Of a DNA stretch of 64,000 nt, positions 51,908 to 60,345 are shown in pieces (within the stretch, counting starts at the first letter, position 1; every line of letters begins with the position of its first letter). Origin of the DNA: Acidimicrobiia bacterium (GTDB lineage: Bacteria > Actinomycetota > Acidimicrobiia > IMCC26256 > PALSA-610); the NCBI GenBank assembly GCA_036271555.1, contig DATBAK010000083.1:1-64000 (forward strand), in the 5' to 3' direction. A program made the translations under genes and the position numbers. Below the pieces are notes generated by a model. The model worked only from the letters and a program-made list of their open reading frames with translations, did not search any database and was not told the origin of the DNA.

Positions 51908-53799
51908 TCACGCGGGCGCGCGTGTTCGCGCACCATCGCGGCAACGTCTACATGCGCGAGATCGCGACCTGGATCGTCGACGGTCTGCGCGCGCTCGACG
52001 TCGAAGCCGAGCTCGAGAACCTGGGGCTCCCCGGCCAACGCCACGACGCGCTCGACATCGTCGTCGCGCCGCACGAGTACTTCCACTTCGAGTCCGCAGG
52101 CGCGGCGTTGCTGCGCAGCACCCTGGCGCGCTGCGCGCTCGTCAACACGGAGCAACCCGGAAGTCAATGGTTCGACGGCGCACTGCCGTATCTCGCGATG
52201 GCGGGCGTGGCGTGCGACATGAACCCCGTCGGCGCCGAGGCACAGCGCGCGCACGGCATCGACGCGATCGAGCTGCGACTCGGACTCGTCGCCGGCCACG
52301 AATCGTCCCTCGGTTCCGACGGCGACAAACCGATCGACGTCGTCTTCATGGGCTCGTCGACGCCGCGGCGCGAGGCGATCCTCGCCGGCATGGCCGATGT
52401 GCTCTCGACGCTCGAGTGCCGGCTGCTGCTGTTCGACGCCGCGAAGCCGGTCGAGACGAACGGCGACGCCCACTTCGTCAGCGGGGACGAGAAGTCCGAT
52501 CTCCTTGCGCGCACGCGTGTGATGCTCAACATCCATCGCAGCGACGGCACCGGCTACTTCGAGTGGCACCGCGCGCTCCCCGCGGTCGCGAACGGCGCGG
52601 TGATCCTCACCGAGCCGAGCGAGGACACGAAGCCATTGCGGCACGGTCTGCACATCGTCGAGGCGCCGACCGCCGATCTGTCGGCGTACCTCGTCGGTCT
52701 CCTGAGCGACGAGGACAAGCGGCGTTCGATCGCGCAGGCCGCGCGTTCGCTCCTGCGCGCCGACACGTCGTTCGCGCGCGGCCTCGAGCAGACGCTCGCG
52801 CGCCTCCGTTCGTTGCAACCCACGACGGCCGACACGGTTCCGGCAACCGCGCGCTCGCATGGTCACGTCGTCGTGATGGAACGTGTTCGCCGGCACCTGC
52901 AACCGCGGTCGGGCAGCGCGGTGCCGATGGTGCCGCCGCTCGACGAGCAGGACCGCGTGCGATTCGCGCTCAAGCGGTCGCTGCTGCAGCAACGGCAGCT
53001 GATCAACCTCGTCGCACGCGACGCGCCGCGTCCGGAGTCGGCGGGCGTCGGCGCGACGATCGCGACGCCGTCGGCAACGCACGGCCCGGCTCCCGACGTG
53101 ACCGTCGTCGTGCCGCTCTACAACCACGCGGGTTGGGTCGGCAACGCGATCCGCTCGGCCGCGAGCTCGGTCGGCGTGCACGCCGAGATCGTCGTCGTCG
53201 ACGACGGCTCGACCGACGAGTCGGCCGCGGCCGTGCAGAGGCTCATGGACGAGCATCCGGCGATGGCCGTGCGCCTGCTCCGCCACACCGAGAACCGCGG
53301 CCTCGCGGCGGCGCGCAACACCGGCTTCGCACACGCGCGCGCCGATCTCGTGTTCCTGCTCGACGCCGACAACGAGCTCAACGCTCACGGCCTCGCGCGA
53401 TTGGTTCGTGGCGCGAACGACACGGAATGCGGCTTCGCCTACGGCGTGCTCGCCGCGTTCGGCGACGAATCACGGCTCGTGAGCTCGCTCCCGTGGGACG
53501 TCGAGCGGTTGTGTGCCGCGCCGTACATCGACGCGATGGCGTTGATCCGGCGGGCGACGTGGGAGCGCGTCGGCGGTTATTCGAGCGGCCCGGCCGACGT
53601 CGCGTACGGCTGGGAGGACTACAAGTTCTGGCTCGGCTGCGCGGCCGCGGGAATCACGGGCACGTTCGTGCCCGAGCTCGTCGGCCGGTATCGAGTGCGG
53701 CACGGCTCGATGCTGTCGGTGACGAACGTCGACACTCGCGAGATCATGCATTACTTCCGTCACGCCCATCCGGAGCTCCCGTGGCCCCGGATCTCCTGA
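51904..53799 (+). CDS. Two-domain glycosyltransferase: CgeB-like GT-B half plus GT2 half
   Basis: 631 residues. The first part (about 1-320; NVYMREIATWIVDGL, VVAPHEYFHFE, NTEQPGSQWF, VMLNIHRSDGTGYFEWHR, GAVILTEPSEDTKPL) resembles CgeB/spore-maturation-type GT-B proteins. The second (about 395-631) is a GT2 domain with TVVVPLYNHAGW, VVVDDGSTDES, LLDADNELN (DxD) and a catalytic-base region GWEDYKFWLGC. Probably adds two sugars, or one domain is regulatory. Coupled to the methyltransferase by ATGA. Confidence 0.82.
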   Translation: MITRARVFAHHRGNVYMREIATWIVDGLRALDVEAELENLGLPGQRHDALDIVVAPHEYFHFESAGAALLRSTLARCALVNTEQPGSQWFDGALPYLAMAGVACDMNPVGAEAQRAHGIDAIELRLGLVAGHESSLGSDGDKPIDVVFMGSSTPRREAILAGMADVLSTLECRLLLFDAAKPVETNGDAHFVSGDEKSDLLARTRVMLNIHRSDGTGYFEWHRALPAVANGAVILTEPSEDTKPLRHGLHIVEAPTADLSAYLVGLLSDEDKRRSIAQAARSLLRADTSFARGLEQTLARLRSLQPTTADTVPATARSHGHVVVMERVRRHLQPRSGSAVPMVPPLDEQDRVRFALKRSLLQQRQLINLVARDAPRPESAGVGATIATPSATHGPAPDVTVVVPLYNHAGWVGNAIRSAASSVGVHAEIVVVDDGSTDESAAAVQRLMDEHPAMAVRLLRHTENRGLAAARNTGFAHARADLVFLLDADNELNAHGLARLVRGANDTECGFAYGVLAAFGDESRLVSSLPWDVERLCAAPYIDAMALIRRATWERVGGYSSGPADVAYGWEDYKFWLGCAAAGITGTFVPELVGRYRVRHGSMLSVTNVDTREIMHYFRHAHPELPWPRIS

Positions 53800-53810
53800 A
53801 GGACGCGTCG

Positions 53811-54197
53811 ATGACGACCACCGACTCCGACGTCACGACCGCGCCCGTCGACATCGAGCAGTGTCTGCTCGAGAACTCGGCGCTGCGCGGCGAGAACGCG
53901 GCGTTGCGCCAGGCGCTGCGCGTGAACGAAGCCGCGGCGAGCTCGTTGTTCGCGCGGCTGCTCGAAGCCGAGACGGAGCACCCGTGGATCGCCGACGCGC
54001 TGCGCCGCTCCGAGCAACGCGCGTCGGATCTCGAGTCGCAGCTCGCGAGCAGTGGATCGATCGCCGACCTCGAGCGGCAGACCGTCGCGCTCCAGCAGGA
54101 GATCGACCGGATCTACCGCACGCGCACGATGCGCACGGTCGCACCCGCGCGTCGGGTGTGGGGCACGCTGCGCCGGCTCGCCGGACGCACCGCGTAG
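53811..54197 (+). CDS. Small coiled-coil protein of the glycan locus
   Basis: 128 residues: a heptad-like stretch (CLLENSALRGENAALRQALRV), a second coil (LERQTVALQQEIDRIYRTRT) and a basic tail RTVAPARRVWGTLRRLAG. The ending resembles tails of glycosyltransferase-associated proteins that begin with a coil before TRTMR. It starts 12 bases after the glycosyltransferase stop, so it is probably co-expressed. Unknown function; possibly chain-length or complex scaffold. Confidence 0.65.
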   Translation: MTTTDSDVTTAPVDIEQCLLENSALRGENAALRQALRVNEAAASSLFARLLEAETEHPWIADALRRSEQRASDLESQLASSGSIADLERQTVALQQEIDRIYRTRTMRTVAPARRVWGTLRRLAGRTA

Positions 54198-54206
54198 CGC
54201 CGCGCC

Positions 54207-54917
54207 TTACCAGGGCGTCGTGTAGAGCCCCGATGTGGGGCGCTGATGGCTCCAGTGCGCGGGATTCGCGCGCACGCGCTCCGCGACGAAGCCCTTCCAA
54301 CTCCACCTCTCGGTGAGGTCGGGGTGGTCGAGCGTGCGCTCGTCGGTGATCTCGAATCCTTCTCCGAGCAGCGCGCGCCGGATGAACGACGGCGTCATCG
54401 CCCAGATCCAGTGCGACTGGTTCACCTCGTTGACGTCGAACACGCGGTACTCGACCGAGTCGGTCTTCAGCGGGTACAGGTCGTGGTCGTTCGACCCCGG
54501 GAGATAGACGAGCAGGTTCTCGCGGTCGCCTTCGTCGAGACACGGCTGCGCGATGCACACCGCGCGCTCGACCTTCGACAGCATCAGGTTCAGCGTGTGC
54601 AGCAGCGGCGGTTGGTGCAGCAGGATGTCGAACACCACACCGACGTCGAACTGCTCGCGGATCGAGCCCATGAGGAATGGGTCGCCGAAGTCGCCCTTCA
54701 CGAAGTCGAGCTGCGGGTTCGCCAGCCGGTGCTCCTGCCAGCGGGGCGTCTCGAGGCTGTCGACGAGCAGGGAGCGCTTCGAACCCCGCTCGAGCGTCGC
54801 GACCGTGTACAGACCGTCGACGCGATAGGTGTCGCCGAACACGATCGCGCTCGACATCGGCGCGACCGCGTCGAGCAGTGCGAGCTTGAACTTCACGAGC
54901 GGGTCGGACGGGTCCAC
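54207..54917 (-). CDS. Methyltransferase-like protein of unknown activity
   Basis: 236 residues. The order of elements (VFGDTYRVDGLYTVATLERG, SLLVDSLETPRW, FVKGDFGDPFLMGSI, FDVGVVFDILLHQPPLLHTL, AVCIAQPCLD) follows a Rossmann methyltransferase, but motif I lacks the usual GxGxG, so SAM binding is uncertain. A late WSWKGFVAERV segment is typical of small methyltransferases. It lies on the opposite strand to the glycan genes, nine bases from the coiled-coil gene end. Confidence 0.65.
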   Translation of the reverse strand: MDPSDPLVKFKLALLDAVAPMSSAIVFGDTYRVDGLYTVATLERGSKRSLLVDSLETPRWQEHRLANPQLDFVKGDFGDPFLMGSIREQFDVGVVFDILLHQPPLLHTLNLMLSKVERAVCIAQPCLDEGDRENLLVYLPGSNDHDLYPLKTDSVEYRVFDVNEVNQSHWIWAMTPSFIRRALLGEGFEITDERTLDHPDLTERWSWKGFVAERVRANPAHWSHQRPTSGLYTTPW

Positions 54918-55027
54918 GCGCGATCTCCCACGTCGTCGGCGCCGCCTTCCTAGTCGACCAACCGCGCGCTCGCACGCATCTCGATCCCACGGCCGCGGGC
55001 TCGGGCCGCGATACGGTCGGGCCTCCT

Positions 55028-56353
55028 GTGGTGGAGTCCCGTCTCGAGCCCTCGCCGCGGGCGACGGTCATCGTCGTCGGCCTGCGCGACGCGCCGCAGC
55101 TTCCGGCGTGCCTCGATTCGATCGCCGCGAGCGCGAACGACGTCGCGTTCGAGGTGATCGTCGTTCTCAACGACCCGCCGCCGGCGATCGCGACGGCGAT
55201 CGAAGCGCACCGCGTCGGCGCGCGCACGTTCACGTTCCGCGCCAATCTCGGCTTCGGCGGTGCGGTGAACTTCGCCGCCGAGCGCGCACGCGGCGCGTAC
55301 ATCGTCCTGCTCAACGACGACTGCGTCGTCTCCGACCATTGGCTCGACCTGCTGGTCGAGACCGAGCAACTGCACGTCCGGTGCGCCGCGGTCGGGAGCA
55401 CGCTCCTCGACCCGGACGGCACGCTGCAGGAGGCCGGCGCCGTGTTGTGGTCGAACGGCAGCACCTTCGCACTGGGCGGCGAGCACGACGCGCACGGCAT
55501 GCGGTTCGAGCGGCGGGTCGACTACTGCTCGGGCGGTTCGTTGCTCGTGCGCAAGGACGTCTGGGATCGCCTCGGCGGGTTCGACGACGCCTTCTATCCC
55601 GCCTATTTCGAGGACGTCGACTTCTGCCTCCGCCTCGCGGCGGCCGGCTGGGAGGTCTGGTACCAACCCCGTTCGATCGTGTCGCACGCGCGCTGGGGCA
55701 GCAGCGAGCCGACGCTGCGCGAGCTGCTCTGGCGGCGGGCGCACGCCGCGTTCGTCGAGCGGTGGTCGACGCTGCTCGCCACGCGCGAAGCGGAGGGCGA
55801 CGTCGAGCGCGCGGTGTGGAAGGCGATGGGCGAGCCGTTCCGCGTCCTCGTGATCGGCGACCGCCTTCCGAACGACGGCGCGGGGCCGGCGCGTCCGCGA
55901 ACGCGCGACGTGTTGACCGCGTTGGCGCGTGGTCGCGCACGTCACGTCACCTTCTGCGCGACGGTGCCGGCGGCCGCGCCGCGGTGTGGCTCGGACGTTC
56001 GCGTCGTCCACGATCTGGAAGCGCACGTGTCGACGCCGGGTGTCGAGTTCGATGCGGTCGTCGTGACCCACCCGCACGCCGGTGACGCGATCCGCGCCGT
56101 CATCGACCGGCACGTCCCCGACGCGCATCGTGTCTACGAAGCATCAACGCTCTATCACCTGCGGCTCGGATCGCGCATCGAGACCGAGCCGGACGCGCCG
56201 CGGCGGGCGACGCTGCTGCGGGAGCTCGCCGTGCTGGAGCGACTCGAGCTCTCACTGCTCCAGTGGGCCGACACGGTCGTGAGCGGTCCCGACGTCGACG
56301 ATCAGCAGGCGGAGCAGATCCGCCGACTCGCGCTCGCCGCGTCGCGCGCCTGA
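55028..56353 (+). CDS. GT2 glycosyltransferase with an extra C-terminal domain
   Basis: 441 residues. The GT2 domain (about 10-265) has VIVVGLRDAPQLPACLDSI, FRANLGFGGAVNFAAERARG, VLLNDDCVV (DxD-like), GSLLVRKDVWDRLGGFDDAF and YFEDVDFCLRLAAAGWEVWY, as in rhamnosyl- or galactofuranosyl-type enzymes. The last 170 residues (FRVLVIGDRLPNDGAGPARPRTRDVL) look like a truncated GT-B start. GTG start at 55028, or GTG 55031. Part of the same surface-glycan locus. Confidence 0.85.
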   Translation: MVESRLEPSPRATVIVVGLRDAPQLPACLDSIAASANDVAFEVIVVLNDPPPAIATAIEAHRVGARTFTFRANLGFGGAVNFAAERARGAYIVLLNDDCVVSDHWLDLLVETEQLHVRCAAVGSTLLDPDGTLQEAGAVLWSNGSTFALGGEHDAHGMRFERRVDYCSGGSLLVRKDVWDRLGGFDDAFYPAYFEDVDFCLRLAAAGWEVWYQPRSIVSHARWGSSEPTLRELLWRRAHAAFVERWSTLLATREAEGDVERAVWKAMGEPFRVLVIGDRLPNDGAGPARPRTRDVLTALARGRARHVTFCATVPAAAPRCGSDVRVVHDLEAHVSTPGVEFDAVVVTHPHAGDAIRAVIDRHVPDAHRVYEASTLYHLRLGSRIETEPDAPRRATLLRELAVLERLELSLLQWADTVVSGPDVDDQQAEQIRRLALAASRA

Positions 56354-56417
56354 CACGCGATCGCGCGCCGGGGCTCTGGCACGCCGACCACGGGACGAGC
56401 CGATAACGTGGCCCCGC

Positions 56418-56915
56418 GTGGGAGCGCGTGACGATGTGGGAATCTGGCAACCCGCGGGCGCGCAGAGCGAAGCCGAGCTTCGCGACGCCGTCGCGCTTCT
56501 CCAGACCGAGCTCGCCGAACGCCTCGAGCGCGAGCACGTCCACGAGGTCGAGATCGGCTACCAACGCCGCGAGCTCGCGCTGCGGTTCGAGTACCAGGCG
56601 TCGCTCGAGGAGCGGTTGCGCGAGTGCGGCGAGCAGATCCGTCAGCAGGACGAGGCCGGGCTGATCAGCGCGGATCGCCGACGTTTGGCCGGCGAGCTCG
56701 CCGACGCGCAGCAGGAAGCCACGGTTGCGTGGGCGGCGCGCGATCAGGTCCAGGCGCAGCTCGACGCCGAGCGGTGCCGCGTCTCCCATCGCGCGGTGCA
56801 GCGGGCCGTCGCCTGGCTCGAGCGGCACCGGGTCGTTCGGGCCGCCGTCAAGGGAGCGGTGCGGGTCGTCACGACGCGCAGCAACGTTTCCGGGACTCCA
56901 CCCGCGGGCTCCTGA
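56418..56915 (+). CDS. Coiled-coil protein
   Basis: 165 residues, predicted mostly alpha-helical with long Glu/Arg/Gln-rich heptads (ALLQTELAERLEREHVHEVE, RLAGELADAQQEATVAWAAR). The C-terminus is basic (WLERHRVVRAAVKGAVRVV) as in the small protein at 53811-54197. GTG start. It lies 64 bases after the GT2 gene. Function unknown; both coiled-coil proteins may organise the glycosyltransferases. Confidence 0.6.
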   Translation: MGARDDVGIWQPAGAQSEAELRDAVALLQTELAERLEREHVHEVEIGYQRRELALRFEYQASLEERLRECGEQIRQQDEAGLISADRRRLAGELADAQQEATVAWAARDQVQAQLDAERCRVSHRAVQRAVAWLERHRVVRAAVKGAVRVVTTRSNVSGTPPAGS

Positions 56916-56927
56916 TCCGCAGCGGGG

Positions 56928-57683
56928 TCAGGTCGTCGCGACGATGCGGTCGAGCACGCCGGTGGTGACGAGCCGCGAGGTCGCGCTGCCCTTCGGGTTG
57001 CAGGTGAACAGCGTCACCGTGCGACCGGCACCCTGGTTCTTGATCCAGAGCGCGTCGTCGCCCACCACGAAGACGCGGGCGACCTTGTACACGTAGGTCC
57101 AGCCGTTGAGCATGGCGAAGTCGATCTCGTCGCCCGCGTGCAGACGGTCGGTGTCGAGGAACGGGTGGGTCTGCGTCGTGCGGTGCCCGCCGAACACGGC
57201 GTTGCCCCAACCGCCCGGCATCGCGGTGCCGGGCCAGTGCCCGGGACCGTGCGCGAAGGCGGCCTGATCGACCCCTTCGAAGATCGGCGAGCTGAGCCGG
57301 AGCGCGGGGATCCCGATCGTGCCGATCTGCGCGACCGCGCGCCGCGCCCACGGGTTGTTCGGCACGGCCGCCGGAACCGGCAGCTGCGCGCCGACGGGCA
57401 GATAGCGCGCCGGCAACATCTTCGGGAGCACGACGTGCTTGCGCGCCGCACGGCGCGTGTGCTGTGCACGCGCGACCGGCAACGGGTCGTCGCCGTTCAG
57501 CGACGCGTGGGCGGCGACGATCTGCGCGCGATCCGCGCCGACCGTCGTCAACGACGACGCGTGCGAAGTGTGGTGAAACGCGGGCGCGCCGTCCCACTCG
57601 GCACCCGCCGCACCGACCAGCGACGCGGTCCCGGCAACCAAGACGATCACCGAGAACGTGCGCAGGGCCCGGTCGCGAATCAT
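56928..57683 (-). CDS. Class E sortase
   Basis: 251 residues from the ATG at 57683, with GGAGGAGG upstream. One N-terminal membrane helix (TFSVIVLVAGTASLVG), then a variable linker and the sortase domain: IGTIGIPALRLSSPIFEG, GHWPGTAMPGGWGNAVFGGH (catalytic His), VTLFTCNP (catalytic Cys) and a downstream SRLVTTG (Arg). Class E sortases anchor proteins with LAXTG-type signals; none was identified in the window's secreted proteins, so its substrates lie elsewhere. Confidence 0.92.
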   Translation of the reverse strand: MIRDRALRTFSVIVLVAGTASLVGAAGAEWDGAPAFHHTSHASSLTTVGADRAQIVAAHASLNGDDPLPVARAQHTRRAARKHVVLPKMLPARYLPVGAQLPVPAAVPNNPWARRAVAQIGTIGIPALRLSSPIFEGVDQAAFAHGPGHWPGTAMPGGWGNAVFGGHRTTQTHPFLDTDRLHAGDEIDFAMLNGWTYVYKVARVFVVGDDALWIKNQGAGRTVTLFTCNPKGSATSRLVTTGVLDRIVATT

Positions 57684-57734
57684 CATCCTCCTCCATCGAC
57701 AGCTCGGGCTGCGGCTGTAGGTTTCAGGGGCACG

Positions 57735-58418
57735 ATGGCCGTTCCACCGGAAGACGGTGTTGAAACGCACGCGTCACACGACAACGCGCGAGAACGAGCG
57801 GCCGAAGCGGCGTCGAAGGGACTGGGACCCCGCCTCGACACCAACGGTACGCGCGCGTTGCTCGAGGCTGTCGAGTCGGACCCCGACGCGCGCGTGCGCG
57901 CGACCGCGCTCGCGGCGCTCGTTCGACGCGCGCCGAAGCCGCGCGCGCGGGTCGCGTGGCAACACGCGGCGCGGGACGACGACGCGTCCGTTCGATTGCG
58001 CGCGGTTGAGCTTGCCCCACTGCTCTCCACACCGTCCACGCGCGCAACATTGACGGCCGTCGTGCTCGTGTTGCTCGACGACCACGCACCGCTCGTCGCG
58101 GAGGCGGCGGCGTTCGCGCTCGGCGAGCTCGGTGCCGCGCGCGCGTCAGACGTCGACGTCGTCGACGCGCTCGCGCGCGTCACCACTGGCCACGACGATC
58201 CGCTGGTGCGTGAGGCCGCGGTCGCCGCACTCGGCTCGATCGGCGACGACCGCGCCCTACCCGCGGTGCTCGCGGCGACGCGCGACCGTCCCGCGATCCG
58301 CCGGCGCGCGGTGCTCGCGCTCGCGGCCTTCGACGGTCCCGAAGTCGAGGCCGCGCTCACACGCGCCCTCGAAGACACCGACTGGCAGGTCCGTCAAGCC
58401 GCCGAGGACCTGTCCTGA
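57735..58418 (+). CDS. HEAT-repeat protein
   Basis: 227 residues composed of tandem HEAT (PBS-lyase-like) helices: DPDARVRATALAALVRRAP, DDASVRLRAVELAPLL, LVAEAAAFALGELGAA, DPLVREAAVAALGSIGDDRA, RPAIRRRAVLALAAFDG and DTDWQVRQAAEDL. Such solenoids bind proteins or serve phycobilin-lyase-like chemistry; here a scaffold role is more likely. It is divergent from the sortase gene and converges on mreB across an intergenic repeat. Confidence 0.85.
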   Translation: MAVPPEDGVETHASHDNARERAAEAASKGLGPRLDTNGTRALLEAVESDPDARVRATALAALVRRAPKPRARVAWQHAARDDDASVRLRAVELAPLLSTPSTRATLTAVVLVLLDDHAPLVAEAAAFALGELGAARASDVDVVDALARVTTGHDDPLVREAAVAALGSIGDDRALPAVLAATRDRPAIRRRAVLALAAFDGPEVEAALTRALEDTDWQVRQAAEDLS

Positions 58419-58420
58419 TG

Positions 58421-58520
58421 GTCGCGCTCGCTGCGCTCGCCGCTCCGAGGCGCGAGATGGGAGCAACACGAGGCCGCCCTGCTCGCTCCGCTCGCGGGCT
58501 CAGCCGCTCACGGCTGCCGG
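58421..58520. repeat. Intergenic repeat, copy 2 (between convergent genes)
   Basis: About 100 bases beginning GGTCGCGCTCGCTGCGCTCG and ending at the stop region of mreB (CCGCTCACGGCTGCC), matching 24149-24246. It again occupies the gap between two convergent genes (HEAT-repeat gene and mreB). Confidence 0.7.
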
Positions 58521-58526
58521 CGCGTC

Positions 58527-59540
58527 TTACGTCCTCGCGTCCGACCGGGCCATGAACATCTCCTTGAGGCTGTCGAAGCTCTCGAGGCAACGGCCGGCGC
58601 CGAGGACCACGCACTCGAGCGGCGCGTCGACGAGGTGCACGGGCAGATCGGTCTCCTGCGCGATGCGCCGGTCGAGACCCTTCAACATCCCACCGCCGCC
58701 GACGAGGTGCACGCCGTTCGCGATGAGGTCCTGCGCGAGCTCGGGCGGCGTGCGCGCGAGACACGCGACGACCGCATCGCAGATCGCGCGCACCTGCTCC
58801 TCGATCGCGGCGCGCACTTCTTCGGGCACGAGCATGATCGTCTTCGGCAACCCGGTCATGAGATCGCGACCGCGCACTTCGGCCTTCCACTCCTCCTCGA
58901 CCGGATACGCGGACGCGATCGCGAGCTTGATCTCCTCCGCGGTGCGCTCACCGATCGCCATGCCGTACTCGCGTCGCACGTAGGCCTGGATCGCGGAGTC
59001 GATGTCGAACGAGCCGACGCGCACGGCTTCGAGCGCGACGACGCCGCCGAGCGAGATCACGGCGACCTCGGTCGTGCCGCCGCCGACGTCGACGACCATG
59101 TTGCCGAGCGGCTCGTGGATCGGCAGCGACGCGCCGATCGCCGCCGCCATCGGCTGCTCGATCAGGTACGTCTGCGCCGCACCCGCGCGGCGCGCCGCCT
59201 CGAGCACCGCGCGCTGCTCGACGTGCGTGATCGCCGACGGCACGCAGATGAGCACGCGCGCCCGGTACAAGCGGTTGACGCCGGCGCGCTGGAACAGCAG
59301 ACGGATCAGGCGCTGCGTGATCTCGAAGTCGGTGATCGCGCCGCCGCGCAGGGGCCGCACCGCGACGATGTAGCCCGGCGTGCGCCCGATCATCTGCCAC
59401 GCGTCGTGCCCCATCGCGAGCACTTCCTGGCTGCGACTGTTCAGCGCGATGACGGTCGGTTCGTTGAGGATGATCCCCTGGCCGCGCGCGTACACGAGCG
59501 TGTTGGCGGTACCGAGGTCGATGGCGAGGTCCCTAGCCAG
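58527..59540 (-). CDS. mreB: Rod-shape actin homologue MreB
   Basis: 337 residues if started at a CTG (59540), giving (M)ARDLAIDLGTANTLVYARG, which is the usual MreB N-terminus with the phosphate-1 loop. The nearest GTG (59495) would cut the ATP site away, so it is unlikely. Other actin motifs: VVDVGGGTTEVAVISLGG (phosphate 2), RREYGMAIGERTAEEIKLAI and GVHLVGGGGMLKGLDRRI (adenosine). MreB guides lateral wall synthesis. mreC, mreD and RodA genes are not adjacent. The CTG overlaps the stop of the small ORF upstream, so translation may be coupled. Confidence 0.93.
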   Translation of the reverse strand: MARDLAIDLGTANTLVYARGQGIILNEPTVIALNSRSQEVLAMGHDAWQMIGRTPGYIVAVRPLRGGAITDFEITQRLIRLLFQRAGVNRLYRARVLICVPSAITHVEQRAVLEAARRAGAAQTYLIEQPMAAAIGASLPIHEPLGNMVVDVGGGTTEVAVISLGGVVALEAVRVGSFDIDSAIQAYVRREYGMAIGERTAEEIKLAIASAYPVEEEWKAEVRGRDLMTGLPKTIMLVPEEVRAAIEEQVRAICDAVVACLARTPPELAQDLIANGVHLVGGGGMLKGLDRRIAQETDLPVHLVDAPLECVVLGAGRCLESFDSLKEMFMARSDART

Positions 59541-59724
59541 ACCGGCGCGCTCCCCGACCGTCGGGACCTTCGGGTCCCGAGTCCTCCGGTCGCGGCGCGA
59601 CCGCGCGCAACCCGCGTTGGAACTCGTCGATGCTCGCGTCCATCCCGGTGCGCGGACGGTTGCGCAGGACGACGACGGTGATGCCCACCGCGCTCGCGAC
59701 GAGCACGAAGATCAGGAACTGCAT
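59533..59724 (-). CDS. Small single-pass membrane protein
   Basis: 63 residues: a membrane helix at the very start (FLIFVLVASAVGITVVVL) and a charged tail (DASIDEFQRGLRAVAPRPED). ATG at 59724 lies inside the end of moaE (13-base overlap), and its TAG overlaps the proposed mreB start. It is too short for many gene callers. The hydrophobic-then-basic pattern and tight spacing support it as a real gene; function unknown. Confidence 0.6.
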   Translation of the reverse strand: MQFLIFVLVASAVGITVVVLRNRPRTGMDASIDEFQRGLRAVAPRPEDSGPEGPDGRGARRSG

Positions 59725-60212
59725 CCGACGTCCCCTGCGAGCGCGCGGATCGGTTCCGCGTCCGTGCCCCAGTCGGAGCCTGCGGACCAGTGCTCTTGCT
59801 TCCAGATCGGCACGCTCGCCTTCACGCGGTCGATCGCGGCGTGCGCGGCCGCGAACGCCTCGGCGCGATGCGGGCTCGACACGACGACTGCGACCGCGGT
59901 GTCGCTGAGCGCGAGCCGCCCCAGGCGGTGCACGATCGCCACCCGGTCGATCACCGGCCACTCCTGCCGAAGCTGCGCGACGAGCTCGGCGAGTCGCCGA
60001 CGCGCGGGCTCCTCGTACGCCTCGTAGGTCAGCGCGACCACGTCGCTGCGGCCTTCGGCGTGATCGCGCACGACGCCGAGGAACGCGACGACCGCGCCAC
60101 AACCGGGCGTGGTCGCCCACGAAACCAGCGCGTCGAGCGGAATCGGCGCCTCGTCGAGGCCGATCCACTCGCGCGCGTCGGCAACCGGAGGCAGGACGGG
60201 CACGAAGGCCAT
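59712..60212 (-). CDS. moaE: Molybdopterin synthase catalytic subunit MoaE
   Basis: 166 residues. MoaE hallmarks: CGAVVAFLGVVRDHAEGR, VVALTYEAYEEPARRRL, VIDRVAIVHRLGRLALSD, VVVSSPHRAEAFAAAHAAID (SPHR core) and VKASVPIWKQEHW, which bears the two catalytic Lys positions. With MoaD it inserts the dithiolene sulfurs. moaD is not nearby. The N-terminus is about 20 residues longer than in E. coli. Confidence 0.93.
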   Translation of the reverse strand: MAFVPVLPPVADAREWIGLDEAPIPLDALVSWATTPGCGAVVAFLGVVRDHAEGRSDVVALTYEAYEEPARRRLAELVAQLRQEWPVIDRVAIVHRLGRLALSDTAVAVVVSSPHRAEAFAAAHAAIDRVKASVPIWKQEHWSAGSDWGTDAEPIRALAGDVGCSS

Positions 60213-60345
60213 TGTACGAACGAAGGGCTCGGAAACATCCAGCCCGACATGAAAGCGACCTCACGCGTCGAGCCGCGGTCTCCGGGAAACAAGCCGTCGT
60301 TACACTCCGGCCGGTGAATCCGGGTCGTCCCGACACCGCGGCGCC

